Part shown: in pieces, positions 33,901 to 43,853 of the stretch
Numbering within the stretch: the stretch's first letter is position 1
Layout: each line of letters begins with the position of its first letter
Assembly (NCBI GenBank): GCA_963691655.1
Contig: OY829327.1
Span: 61,268,079 to 61,332,078, forward strand
DNA length: 64,000 nucleotides
Source: Toxonevra muliebris
Lineage: Eukaryota; Arthropoda; Insecta; Diptera; Pallopteridae
Direction of reading: 5' to 3'
Translations under genes and position numbers: made by a program
Notes under the pieces: model-generated
Seen by the model: only the letters and a program-made list of their open reading frames with translations
What the model was told of the DNA's origin: nothing
The model's database searches: none

Positions 33901-34211
33901 TGAAAAGTCATTTCGAGTACATTCGTTTATGTTGGTGAATGTACCTTATGTGTACTGCCATTATAAAAGTAGTACATATGTATATAGTGGATTTATTTAA
34001 TTTGTTTTTGAAGTATCATATAAGTAATTAGGTACTATGTAAGTGGATTATTTCACTATCGTTGACCCCCATTTACATCTCATGGACCCCCAATTTTTTC
34101 GCTGACATGGACCCCAGATATGGACCACTTTGGGAATCACTGCTCTAGGCGTGTTGTGCGTTGATTGTCCGTTAAAAACAAATTACAGAAGTGGTTTACC
34201 TAAAGTAGACC

Positions 34212-34973
34212 TAGTGTTGATTCGATACAAGTAAATACAAGTAAAAACTCGATACTTTTCATTCGATTCAAGTACTTTTTTACTCGATGCTATACCATAA
34301 GTATTTTACTTGGTATCGAAAAAAAGGGCCAATATCGGATACTCGATACTTTTGGAAAATATTCATTTAAAAAACTGAAATATTGCTACACAACATTTAA
34401 AATTGTGGATCATTTTAAAATATTTTACAGCAAGCAATAATATATTTCAAAATACTACTGCAGAATTATTCAAAATATTTCAGTCCATATTGCAATATTT
34501 CTATGTATAAAAATATTGCAGTACAGTATTGAAGCTCAAGAAAGTATTGCCGGCCATGCATGTAGAATTTAATGTTTATTGAAACCTTTTCATTAAAATA
34601 AAATATTTTGAACAAGCTTTAATCTGTTGATTAGTTTTCCTTCTATTACAAATTTTCTAGCGATTTGCTACTATCATATACTTAAGTTAACGTAATTTCA
34701 CGTGTTTCCAGTGAAAATATCTCAAAACAATGATGTATAGGCGAAAAACTAGTGTTGAATAGTGTAAACTGTAGGCTCAACCATGTTGTATTACAATGAG
34801 CCGTTCTGCCCTGAATGTTTTCCTAGACATCCACTTTAAAAAAAAAGTGTAGTTTGTCTCTTCGAGTATTCGATACAAGTACATATTCGATACTTTTCCC
34901 CGATATTTTCGGTGGCATCGATACAAGCAATAAGTAAAAGTACCGATACTATGTGGGTATCGAATCAACACTA
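34212..34973. mobile_element. hAT-type MITE (TAGTGTTGATTCGATAC termini)
   Basis: It is 762 bp, beginning TAGTGTTGATTCGATAC and ending with the exact inverse, flanked by AGTAGACC and AGTATACC (8-bp target duplication, one change). Subterminal CGATAC(T/A)/AGTATCG-type motifs recur in both ends. It is non-coding. Eight-base duplications and TAGTG termini fit the hAT superfamily. Confidence 0.75.
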
Positions 34974-35282
34974 AGTATACCAAATTATAAAAAAGCAAAT
35001 AGCAATTTTATATTTATATCATCCTTTCACTTTTTCATCTTGTTTTAATTAAATGAATTTAACAAAATTCTTTGAATTATCAACAATTATCATTAAGCTG
35101 TTACAATTATCGATAGTAAACGATATCGTTGCCTGTTAATACTATCGATAATTATTAAGTTAATTCCAAGGTTAAAAATGTAGAAAAAAACAATAACTGC
35201 ATCAAAACATGAAAACCCTAATTTTTCAAATACGACAATTTATTCCGGCGCTTATATGTAAAACAATTTTAATTTTTTTCAG

Positions 35283-35413
35283 GATATCCTTTATGGCATA
35301 CTCTGGCATATTATCATATCATCACAATGATCAACATGAATTGCGCTTTATGGTATATTAACTCCAGAGCAATAAAAGCCGCGTCATTTTCCTTGGCTGC
35401 ATGTTTTCGTCAG
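35283..35413 (+). CDS. Gr21a: Gustatory receptor (Gr21a-like), internal exon B (TM4)
   Basis: The exon opens after a TTTTTTTCAG acceptor with two bases that complete the glycine codon split from exon A. It then reads YPLWHTLAYYHIITMINMN and continues through ALWYINSRAIKAASFSLAACFRQ. This is a transmembrane helix followed by the cytoplasmic loop typical of CO2-clade receptors. It ends on a codon boundary at CAG, followed by a GTATGC donor. The reading frame has no stop and agrees in phase with both neighbours. It is isolated by 17.2 kb of transposon-filled intron on the left and 20.2 kb on the right. BEL/Pao element 2 appears to begin only a few bases after its donor site. Confidence 0.8.
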
Positions 35414-35427
35414 GTATGCTCTAGGGA

Positions 35428-35565
35428 TGGTGTATAATTCGGAGATGAATTATATTTTTTGAAATGAAAAACACGGTGGAAATTCGGTTTTTAAAGTAAT
35501 TTATAAAGTTTATTGAGATGAAAATAGAAATTTGAAATTATAAAAATAGAAAATTATGGAGATAT
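35428..35565 (-). mobile_element. Non-coding 3' end (likely LTR part) of BEL element 2
   Basis: Intron DNA after the exon B donor quickly becomes sequence that is purine-rich and shared with 10550-10735. A TGGTGTATAATTCGG at 35428 is a plausible LTR terminus. No second LTR was recognised near 40800-42700. Confidence 0.4.
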
Positions 35566-36279
35566 TCATAAGAATAAGGATAAAGAAAAGAACAGAATAG
35601 AGCGGTGAAAATAGAGTAAGGAGAGAAAAAGGAAGAAATAGAAATAGAAAAAAAGGTGTATTGGGAAAAGGCCCAAACATAGAATAGAAAATAGTAGATG
35701 GCTTAGACATCCCGGCCCCCTTGCACGGGTGCAAAATCGATGACGTCTTGTAAACGTTGTAAGGAGTTCACAACATCGGCTTCTAACTCTCTGGTCTCGG
35801 AAATGGGACGTCTCAAGGCTTCGATATATAGTCCGATTGGAAGTCGAAGAAAGTGGGGGTGCATGCACAACTGCATTGGATGGCCGTCGAGGTGCTTGAT
35901 TTCGAGGTCTAGTTACACTTCCTGTCTGCGCTCGCTGCTGGACTTGCACGGATCTGGACGACGGATGAAGGAGAGTATGGTGGTCCAAACCGCACTTTCG
36001 ACACCTGCTGTCCGACGTACAATGAGCGGTGGTATGGGTGGTCGCCAGGCAATTAAGGCAGTAGCCATGTGCCCTGGCCGCTTGCGCTCGCTAGTTTGGG
36101 GTCATCGCGAGGAAGCCTCGACAGAACCGCAACGAATGAAAGCGGAAGCATAATCTGCACTGGCGCACGTTTGCAGGCTGGGGCTGCGTCATAGGGGATG
36201 CGACTGCTGGCTGCGGTTGTTGGTTCACAAGAGCTGCATCTGCAGATTGGACCTGTGGAGTACTGGAAAAGTAGAAACA
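35566..36279 (-). pseudogene. BEL element 2 third ORF: zinc knuckles
   Basis: On the minus strand, a frame open from 36279 (first ATG at 36190-36192) encodes a Gln/Pro/Ala-rich leader. Knuckle CRLCFRFHSLRFC follows, then an in-frame TAG at 36091-36093, then CLNCLATTHTTAHC and CRKCGLDHHTLLH, and an Arg/Ser/Pro-rich tail. All three knuckles keep the same residue spacing as the third ORF of element 1, including the linker FLAM between the first two. No protease-like domain follows. A TTTCTACTTTTCCAG site (AG at 36263-36264) just upstream looks like a splice acceptor. The pol stop is at about 36335. Confidence 0.65.
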
Positions 36280-36334
36280 TTAGTTTGGGAATACTAATAG
36301 TGAGTAGAAATGAGAATTCTACTGGATCTGTGTT

Positions 36335-37180
36335 TTACGCGAGAGGTAAAATACACAATTTCCCGATGGGACGTGTTATTACACCGTTTTGAGTGCGCGA
36401 ATCAACAACGCGAATGTGGTTATCGGGACCACGGTGTAATTTAATGATCCGGCCGAGACGCCAGTTATTTGGGGGAAGGAGTTCGTCTTTTATGACGGCG
36501 AACTCTCCTTCTACAGGATCTTTCTGCGGATGTTTCCATTTATACCGCTTTTGAAGATCCCTCAGGTATTCATCTTTCCAGCGGCGGCTGAATTGATGAT
36601 GTAGGACCTTGAGTTTTTCCCAACGGTTAATGAGAGAGGGGTTCTCAGAGAAAGTGCCCAGGGGTAATTGCTGTGAGATCAGCAGGATCCTGCGAGGCAG
36701 GAGAAAGTGGCCGGGAATTGAGAACGCCCTCTATTTTGGTGAGTAGAGTAGAAAACTCTTCGAATGTAAATTTATGGTTACCAGCTGTCTTTTTGAGATG
36801 AGTTTTGAAACTCTTGACAGCTGATTCCCACAAACCACCCATGTGAGGAGCACTTGGAGGAATAAAGTGCCAATTTATGCCTTGAGGAGCATATTTTTGG
36901 GAGATATCAATAGAGACTTCTTTGAGGCATTTTAAGAAGTCTTTATTAATGGCGCGTTGAGCGTCGACAAATGTTGTGCATTGTCACTCATCATTTTTTC
37001 TGGGAGCCCTCTACGTCCAACGAATCTAGCGAAACATGCTCGGAAGGCATCAGTCGTTAGATTTGAACAGAGTTCCAAATGAATTGCTTTTGTGGAGAAG
37101 CATACAAATACTGCCACATATCCTTTAAGGAAAGTGGACGAGCGTAGGACGGAAGCCTTTATTTGAAACGGTCCGGCAAA
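36335..37180 (-). pseudogene. BEL element 2 integrase, N-terminus deleted
   Basis: The minus strand shows the FAGPF-type start of the core (about 37175), VFVCFSTKAIHLE, then a broken middle (MMSDNAQHL, with the usual SDNG motif disrupted). After a frameshift it continues with [17 protein letters not shown] (E motif, about 36820) and the C-terminal NWRLGRIIKLHRG region, ending near 36335. The HHCC zinc domain is missing; an (AGT)n-like trinucleotide run at 37182-37200 marks the deletion junction with RNase H. Confidence 0.7.
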
Positions 37181-37200
37181 ATCTAGTAGTAGTAGTAGTA

Positions 37201-37833
37201 GAAAAAGGAAGAGAGAAAGAAATATCTCGAGGAAATGAAGAGAATCGATCGAGAATGTCGATTTCCTGTTCTAAAACGTGGTAGGATTCCACTTTCCTTT
37301 GCTCTAGTAATGTTGCATTTCGGGGAGAGGACCTCGGCCAAGAATCGGAAGATTTTTGAAGCCATTCAGGTCCGTTCCACCAAAGACGACAGGAAACCAA
37401 TTCCTGAGGTTTACAACCTCTAGTTCCCAGGTCAGCCGGATTGTCTGCATTAGAAACATGTCGCCATGAGGTGTTCCCAACATTTTGGAGAATTTGTGAA
37501 GTACGATTTGCCACATATGTCTTCCAATTGTGAGGTGGTTTTTCTAACCCTGCCAACACAATTTCGGAATCACACCATAAGAATAAACTAGCTTCATTAA
37601 GTTCGGAGATAGAGAGTGGCACAATACGCTTTCTCTGAACCGTCACAAAATCCGTGGATTTGGATTTGTTGGTTGGGTGAGAACCCGACCCATCGAGGGA
37701 TTTCGATGTTGGTAACCGCTGGGAGGTTTTCTGAGAATTGAATCCCCCAAGAAAGGGATCCAGGCTTCACACACTCATCCCAGTCAGTTCCATCTAACCA
37801 CAACTCCTGCAATAACATCTTGGCTTGAATCAT
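37201..37833 (-). pseudogene. BEL element 2 RNase H, internally deleted
   Basis: The minus strand encodes [20 protein letters not shown] and [17 protein letters not shown] deletion and frameshift near 37600-37640 follow, then ASLFLWCDSEIVLAGLEKPP, NADNPADLGTRG and DILDRFSSFPRD. The segment carrying the LPKLEL motif (the catalytic Glu) is missing, so the domain cannot work. Confidence 0.7.
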
Positions 37834-38410
37834 AATTGGAGAAAGCTATCCTGCCGGGTCGAAAAGTTTCGCGACTGAAGAGAGAATTTGCCGCATTTTG
37901 ACCCCATTCACCCATGAAATTGGTGAAATGGTATAAGAAAAAGTGTCAGAGAGAGCATTCCAACGAATTCCGAGAGTTTTCATAGAACTTTGAAACCGTA
38001 GAAAATCGGAATCCAAGAGATCTACAACTGGAATTTTATCTAATATGGCAGGGTGATTCGCTGTGATTTTTTTCAGAGGAAATCCAGCTGAGCCAAGACA
38101 ATGAATTACTTTGAAATCCTGAATAGGAGCATTCAGTGAGCTGCGAAAGAGAATTCGCTGGAAATCTTGATCATCCTTATGAACCAAAATTTTACTATAC
38201 ATCTTCTGCACATCTCCATTGAAAACGAATCGGAATATCCGCCATTGGAGAATGAGAAGCATGAGGTCTGGTTGAAGAGTAGGTCCAGTATAGAGAACAT
38301 CGTTCAGAGAGTTTCCTGAACCAGCAGATTTTCAAGCATTGAAAACTATACGAGCTTTGGTAGTTACTTTTTCAGGCCGAATAACCGTGTGGTGTGGTAA
38401 ATAAAATGAG
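37834..38410 (-). pseudogene. BEL element 2 RT remnant lacking the catalytic box
   Basis: The minus strand encodes ILQWRIFRFVFNGDVQKMY and FQRILFRSSLNAPIQDFK, then jumps directly to LGSAGFPLKKITAN. In element 1 about 85 codons, including FGVNCAPY and YVDD, lie between these points. Stops precede the segment near 38335 and 38410. Confidence 0.7.
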
Positions 38411-38412
38411 AA

Positions 38413-39549
38413 TTATTTTCCATGGGACACTATTGCATGAGAATGAGTTAATTCCATATGATCGAGGGTGAGATATTCCTCTAATACTTCGTCATATACG
38501 TTTTTCAGATCACCCTTTTTTTGCAAACTGCGCTCCATTCCAAGAAATTGTTGGAGTGCGGTAGTCTTTGAATGACCTAATGCTAAAGTTTTGGGAAAAC
38601 TTTCCTTGAATGGCAATCTGACAACGTATCGACCATCGGAATTTCGTGTTGTCGTAGAATTGTATAAATCCTCACAAACTTGATCTTCAGGCGAGAGTGG
38701 AAGAGCTTGAGGGATTTCTTCTTGCTCCCAAAATTGCTTTAGTTGAGAACTAAGCAATTTATTGGAGATTTGTTCTACTTGTGTCGAGTGGGAAGACACT
38801 TGTTCTCTCACTGATCCACTTATGATCCAGCCAAATATTGTATTCTGGGCTAAGAGATTACCACAGATATTCTTTTGTAATCCTTCTAAAATGATTTGTG
38901 GGAGTAAATCACTTCCGATTACTAAATCAATTTGCGCGGGAATATGGCAATTTGAATCGGCAAGATTTAACTTAGCGAGTTGCTGCCAGTTAAATCTTCT
39001 AATGGGGAAATTGGGAAGAAGCTTAGTCAATTCAGATAAGACTATCGCTCGAGCATTTATCCTTTTGTTAGTTTTGGGAGAAACTATTGTAAAAGAACAA
39101 AGTCGGTTGGAATTTTGAATAATTCCATCTTCCATTCCTGAAATTTCGAACCAGGATTGTTCGGTTGGAAGACGAATACGTTTCTGAACTTTTGAGGAAA
39201 TAAAAGTTCTTTGTGACCCTTGGTCAATTAACGCACGGACTTTGAATAATTCCCCCAAATATTCAATGGAAACCATTGCTGTGGGAAGTAAAACCGTGTC
39301 ATCATTATTTGAATATAGCGCTTGGATGTGCGCTGTATTTGAGGAACAGGGGCGTTCTTCATTTTCTTGCAACTGAGATGTTGCAGTTGTCGCATGAGTT
39401 GTTGTCGTTTGGGATCGACTACTGGGTTGTGGAGCTTGTGTCCTTGTCGTAAAGTGAAGCATGGAATGATGCTTTCTTTGACAATATACACATGAGAAAT
39501 TACTCACACAATCCTTTTTTAAATGTGTGAAAGGGAGACAGTTTTCACA
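38413..39549 (-). pseudogene. BEL element 2 zinc knuckles 2-3, protease and RT start
   Basis: This continues the gag frame after a nonsense codon at 39550-39552. It encodes CENCLPFTHLKKDC and CVYCQRKHHSMLH knuckles, a Gln/Thr/Ser-rich linker, and a retropepsin-like domain (VRALIDQGSQRTFIS; DQGS in place of D-S/T-G, usual for BEL). FGWIISG and the pol N-terminus (YVVRLPFKESFPKTLALGHS) follow, ending at a stop near 38413. Confidence 0.75.
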
Positions 39550-40797
39550 TTAGTTATTTTCTTTTACAAATTTTATTCGGTCGTCCACCGAAAGTTTTTT
39601 AAAGTTTGGACAACTTTTCATGGCATTAGAGACATTACATAAGCGACATATAAATGTTCTCTTGGGTTCAGCCACGAAAGTATGAATGTGGCTTATTGGC
39701 TTCTTTTGAGGAGTAAATTGGTTATTAAAATTTGGCTTTGGCTTATTGGGATGAGTTCTGTTGAATCGTTCTACTACTTCGTATCTACTCGTTAGGAAAT
39801 CATCTAGCTGTGACCAGAGAGGTAGGTCTTTTCGGGACTTAAGGGATTGTTCCCACAGCGATAATGTTTCTTGCGGTAGTTTTGTAGAACATATATAAAC
39901 GAGGATGGGATCCCAGTTTTCTGTGGAAACGTCTTGAGAGGCTAAGACACACAGACAATTATTTATTGTCATTTGAAGTTTTTGTATTGCTTCACTATTC
40001 TCGGAATGAATAGTTGGCAAAGTCAGTAGCGCTTCTATTTGGTTATCGACTAGAATACGCTTATTTTCATAACGAGCTTTCAAAGCTTCCCATGCGAGAG
40101 AGAAGTTTTCGTCACTTAAAGGAAATTGTTTGACGATAGCTCCAGCTTTTCCTTGAGTTTTATACCTGAGATGATATAATTTCTGAGCGGAAGTCAGTTT
40201 TGGATGGTTAATATAAACGGCTGTGAAAAGGTCTCGGAAGGCCGGCCATACTTCATAACCACCAGAAAAGTTTTCTGTATCGCAAGGAGGAACTTGCAAG
40301 CATGGCATATTAGAAATACTCGCTTGCTCTTGTGATTGTTCCTTACTAGATGCTGAAAATGAAGCTGAAGGAGGTTGAAGTAATTTCAACAGATCTTCTA
40401 TTCTAGCCATCGTGTCTTCGAAATTGTCTTGACAAAGACAATATTTATTACTTGCCGATGCTTTGAATTTATCGGGCAAGTCATTTTCATTTGCTTCGAT
40501 AACCAAACCATAGACTTTTTGGAGTCGAGTCCAGCCGCTTTCTAAACTTTTTCGTTTCACTACCAATAGAGATTCGGTGTGATTTTCTAGCGGAGAGGTA
40601 CTGAATTTGGTGCAGTATTGCACAAAGTTATCACTTTCGGCTATGAATTTCTGCATAGAAATATCATATGCTCGCCTTTTTTGTGATTTAGCAACACTTG
40701 GTTTTTGGGAAGTTTCTTCATCAGACATTTTAGAAACTTGTTTTTTACTCAAATCAACAGATTCTTTTTGCCTTGGAGGAGATCTCTCAACAGGCAT
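39550..40797 (-). pseudogene. BEL element 2 gag
   Basis: This is 415 codons from an ATG at 40797. A charged N-terminus precedes a BEL gag core of DUF1759 type (about residues 170-340: FRDLFTAVYINHPKL, WDPILVYICSTKLP, LWEQSLKSRK). The first knuckle is CRLCNVSNAMKSC, with Asn where His is expected. The frame is interrupted by TAA just before the second knuckle. Confidence 0.75.
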
Positions 40798-42727
40798 TTA
40801 ATTACTCTAAAAAAGTTAGAATAAAAAGAAAAATAACTTGCAATAGAAATTTGCAATTTGCCAATGCTCAACCAATAAACCCGAAAAAATCTAATGAAAA
40901 TAGTTTAAATTTATTCGAGGAACTTTAATATTTATAGAAAACCAGAAATATTTTCTAAATTTTCAATTATTTTTTATATTGTCAATAAAAATTTTAGGTG
41001 GAACTATTTATATTGCCACCAGTGTATTTATTTCGTTCAGGAGTGAACGGATACAGCACAAAGAAAATAGTGTGTTATAAAAAAAAATATTCAGTGGAAA
41101 TAAATATTTAAATATGAATAAAATATCAAGAAATGATATTTTCTTTCAAACACGAGATAGTTTGTATATATATATGTGAAATAAGAATTAAATATAATAC
41201 AATAATTCACTAAATTTGAGCGAAGTCAAAAGTGGACTGATTTATATTAAGCTCAGTTATAATTTCGATTGGAGATCAACGAATATAGCACAAAGAAAAA
41301 AAATAGCAAAGAACTTGCTGTAAACTAATAAGTGTGTACTTGTTGTTGTACACGGAACTTATTTATTAGTTAAAATATGTACAAGAGATTTTGTATATAA
41401 TTTAAAATATATGCATGATTACAATATTTTAAATATGAAAAATTTAAAATATTGAATATTTTAATTATTTTAAATAATTAAAAATAAGTTCTAATATACC
41501 TTTATGGAAAAAAAGTTTTGTACTTACTGCACTGTGGAAAAAAGGGAGGGATTTTTTTTCCTGAGGTTTTTGATACTTGCTGTGGTGTTGATTTTGGTGG
41601 TTGATTTTTCGTGTGGTTGTTACTTGTTGCACTTTTTATTTGTATAGTTCAGTGTTTTTTATTTATTGTCACTGTTTTAGTTTTATTTTTGCTCGTTTTA
41701 ATTGTTTTGTGTCAATTGTATGTGGTTTTTTAGTTTTTTATGAGCGTTTTATTTGAATTTTGAGAAAATCACTACACAGCACTAACCTCATATTATTTAA
41801 AAAAATGTATATTTTAAAAAAAAAATGTATATTTAAAAATCACGAATTAGGTAAGGGAGTGTTCCCAAACTCGGACCATGCTTTGTTTTGGCCATAACTT
41901 TTGTTTTGGCCGAATTAGAAAGGTCGTTCAATTTGCAACATTTTTCCTGAACATTGCATTCGATCAGTAGTTTAGGAGCTTTAGGCCTTTAAAAAAATTT
42001 ATCCAGACTCAGGCCACCGTCAAAAATTGATGAAAAATTATGGAAGATTATCAGCAAATGATAGAAAATGTCAAGAATAAAGTGAAGAACGGACAAAACC
42101 GGAAATTGAAATAAGAAGCCGTCTGTATGAATTTCCAAAAGAAAAAAAATTATACTTGTCACGACGTCTTAAAAGTTAACGTCTAATTTTCTTTTTACAC
42201 GGGCCTAAAGTTTGCCCGTTTCTAACAGATTAAGTATAATAAGCCATAGGACAACTTTTTAGTTTTGCATGAAAGTTTGTTTGTATGTTCAGCAATTTAT
42301 AGTAGAATTTTCCTTTGGCGCCCACCATTATGGGTCTTTTTACCTTTTTTGAAAAAAATTACTTTTTTGATCCATTACGAGAGTTAACTTTCTAATATGT
42401 TCAAGAAATATATTGCCCATTAAATTTTACTATAGGTCACTGAGCAACCAAAATAACTACTGTAAGGACTCAAAATATTTGAATTATTTTGATCCACCAA
42501 TTAAAATGTATCACATGTTTGAATATGGTATATAAAACGAAGCAAATTATATACATACGTATTACAGTAAGATAAAACATGTAAAAATTAATATGAACAA
42601 AACGGTACAACAGAAGGAAAATTAGTAAAAAAAAGACATGCATTAAACAGAACAAGACACTCAGACTTAGATCGTGGTTTAAGATAGTAGCTTGGTTGTT
42701 CTATTGTCCTCTATGCGCTAGATTATA
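40798..42727. other. 5' flank of BEL element 2 and unassigned intron DNA
   Basis: The element's leader and 5' LTR should be near 40800-41860 but were not delimited. About 41870-42200 is somewhat less AT-rich non-coding DNA of unknown origin. No gene was found. Confidence 0.35.
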
Positions 42728-43794
42728 TGTAATAAACCTAACCGATGCGTCCGCACGGAAGGATAGTACAAAAGAGTCGTTAGTTTATATCAGCAGAGCG
42801 TCCGCATGCTAGGTTCTTCGTAATACATTATTCATTTGTAAGGTATTCATTGGATCTTGGCGTAAGTCCTTACGGCAAGATTAAGATTCCGCTGAGGTAT
42901 TAATTGGCGTCAGGGTGTCGTATCCACGTACCCTGGTGTAGTGAACACACGAAGTAGCCACGGACCGTACAACAAACGACAATGACCTAACCATCGTATC
43001 ACGAAGACATAAAAGAAAACAACAAAGGCAAAGTGAGCGCCAAGAAAGGCTAACGAAGAGAACCGAGCGCCAAGAAAGGCACAACGAAGGCAAAACGAGC
43101 GCCACAGAGGCTACAAAGCATAAGAAGCAACGCGTACGATACCACAAGCAACGTAACAGTGAATAATACAAACAAACATTGTGCATTAAACTGAATTATC
43201 TTGAGTTATTATTTACGCACCCTGGTTACTCGCTGAGCATACCTTAGCTTAAAGAAAAGGAGCCAGGAAGGTTCGTTACACTATTAAAAATAAACTCAAA
43301 TTCCAAAAATGCTTCAAATTTTCAACTTTTATACGCAGTGAGCTATTTTTCTAAACTAAAAATTTATTTTACATTGCGAAATAAACTTTAATTAAGTAAT
43401 TAATTAAATTAAGCACTTATATCTTCAAATGTATTAGCCTTTTGTAACTGTTATGCCTGGTTTTTACTATGTCAAATTCAATCAAATTTGCCAGCATGTT
43501 GACAATTTTCATATAGGAAGTTCTCTCTTTCTCTCTCTTTGACAAGGAATAAGACATATTGAAAACCAAGCATTACAAATCTTTGGATCCAACAGCTGAG
43601 CAGTAATAAAATGCACGTTTATATTTAACGAAGTTTTTCAAGCGAGTTAGAGATTAAGATAGAATTAATACAAAGCTAGAACTGATATGAGAAAGAGAAA
43701 AACGGAAATTAAATATAATACAAAACATAGAACATAACTACATGAACAATATATTGCGTTGCAATTGTATTACGAAATAACTTCACTTTTAACA
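42728..43794 (-). repeat. copia LTR, unit 1
   Basis: This 1,067-bp block is repeated at 46866-47932. On the minus strand it starts TGTTA directly after a purine tract (GAGAAGGAG) downstream of the polyprotein stop, the usual position of a Ty1/copia 3' LTR, and ends ATTACA. An alternative inner border at 43280 (TTACA) would give a 553-bp LTR. Confidence 0.6.
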
Positions 43795-43853
43795 CTCCTT
43801 CTCAACTCAATATATTGATTAATAAAAAAAAATTTAATATTATTTTCACAAAT

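Larger units (their letters stand above)
35566..40797 (-). mobile_element. BEL/Pao retrotransposon, element 2 (coding span, dead)
   Basis: Minus-strand order is gag, protease, RT, RNase H, integrase and a zinc-knuckle ORF. It is a different lineage from element 1 with the same layout. Multiple deletions remove the RT catalytic box, part of RNase H and the integrase zinc domain, and there are several stops. It lies antisense in the receptor intron between exons B and C. Confidence 0.85.

Noticed and set aside
37182..37200. Trinucleotide run as a functional microsatellite
   Set aside because: It sits at a deletion junction in the dead BEL element 2, so it is most simply a by-product of that deletion.
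42881..43186. Cys/Leu-rich 101-codon ORF repeated at 47019-47324
   Set aside because: It lies wholly inside the copia LTR and is repeated only because the LTR is. The repeated CAAGAAAGGC-type units give the hydrophobic pattern.
42881..43280. 553-bp version of the copia LTR ending TTACA at 43280
   Set aside because: The purine tract directly before TGTTA at 43794 better fits a copia 3' LTR start, so the 1,067-bp limits were preferred; not fully excluded.
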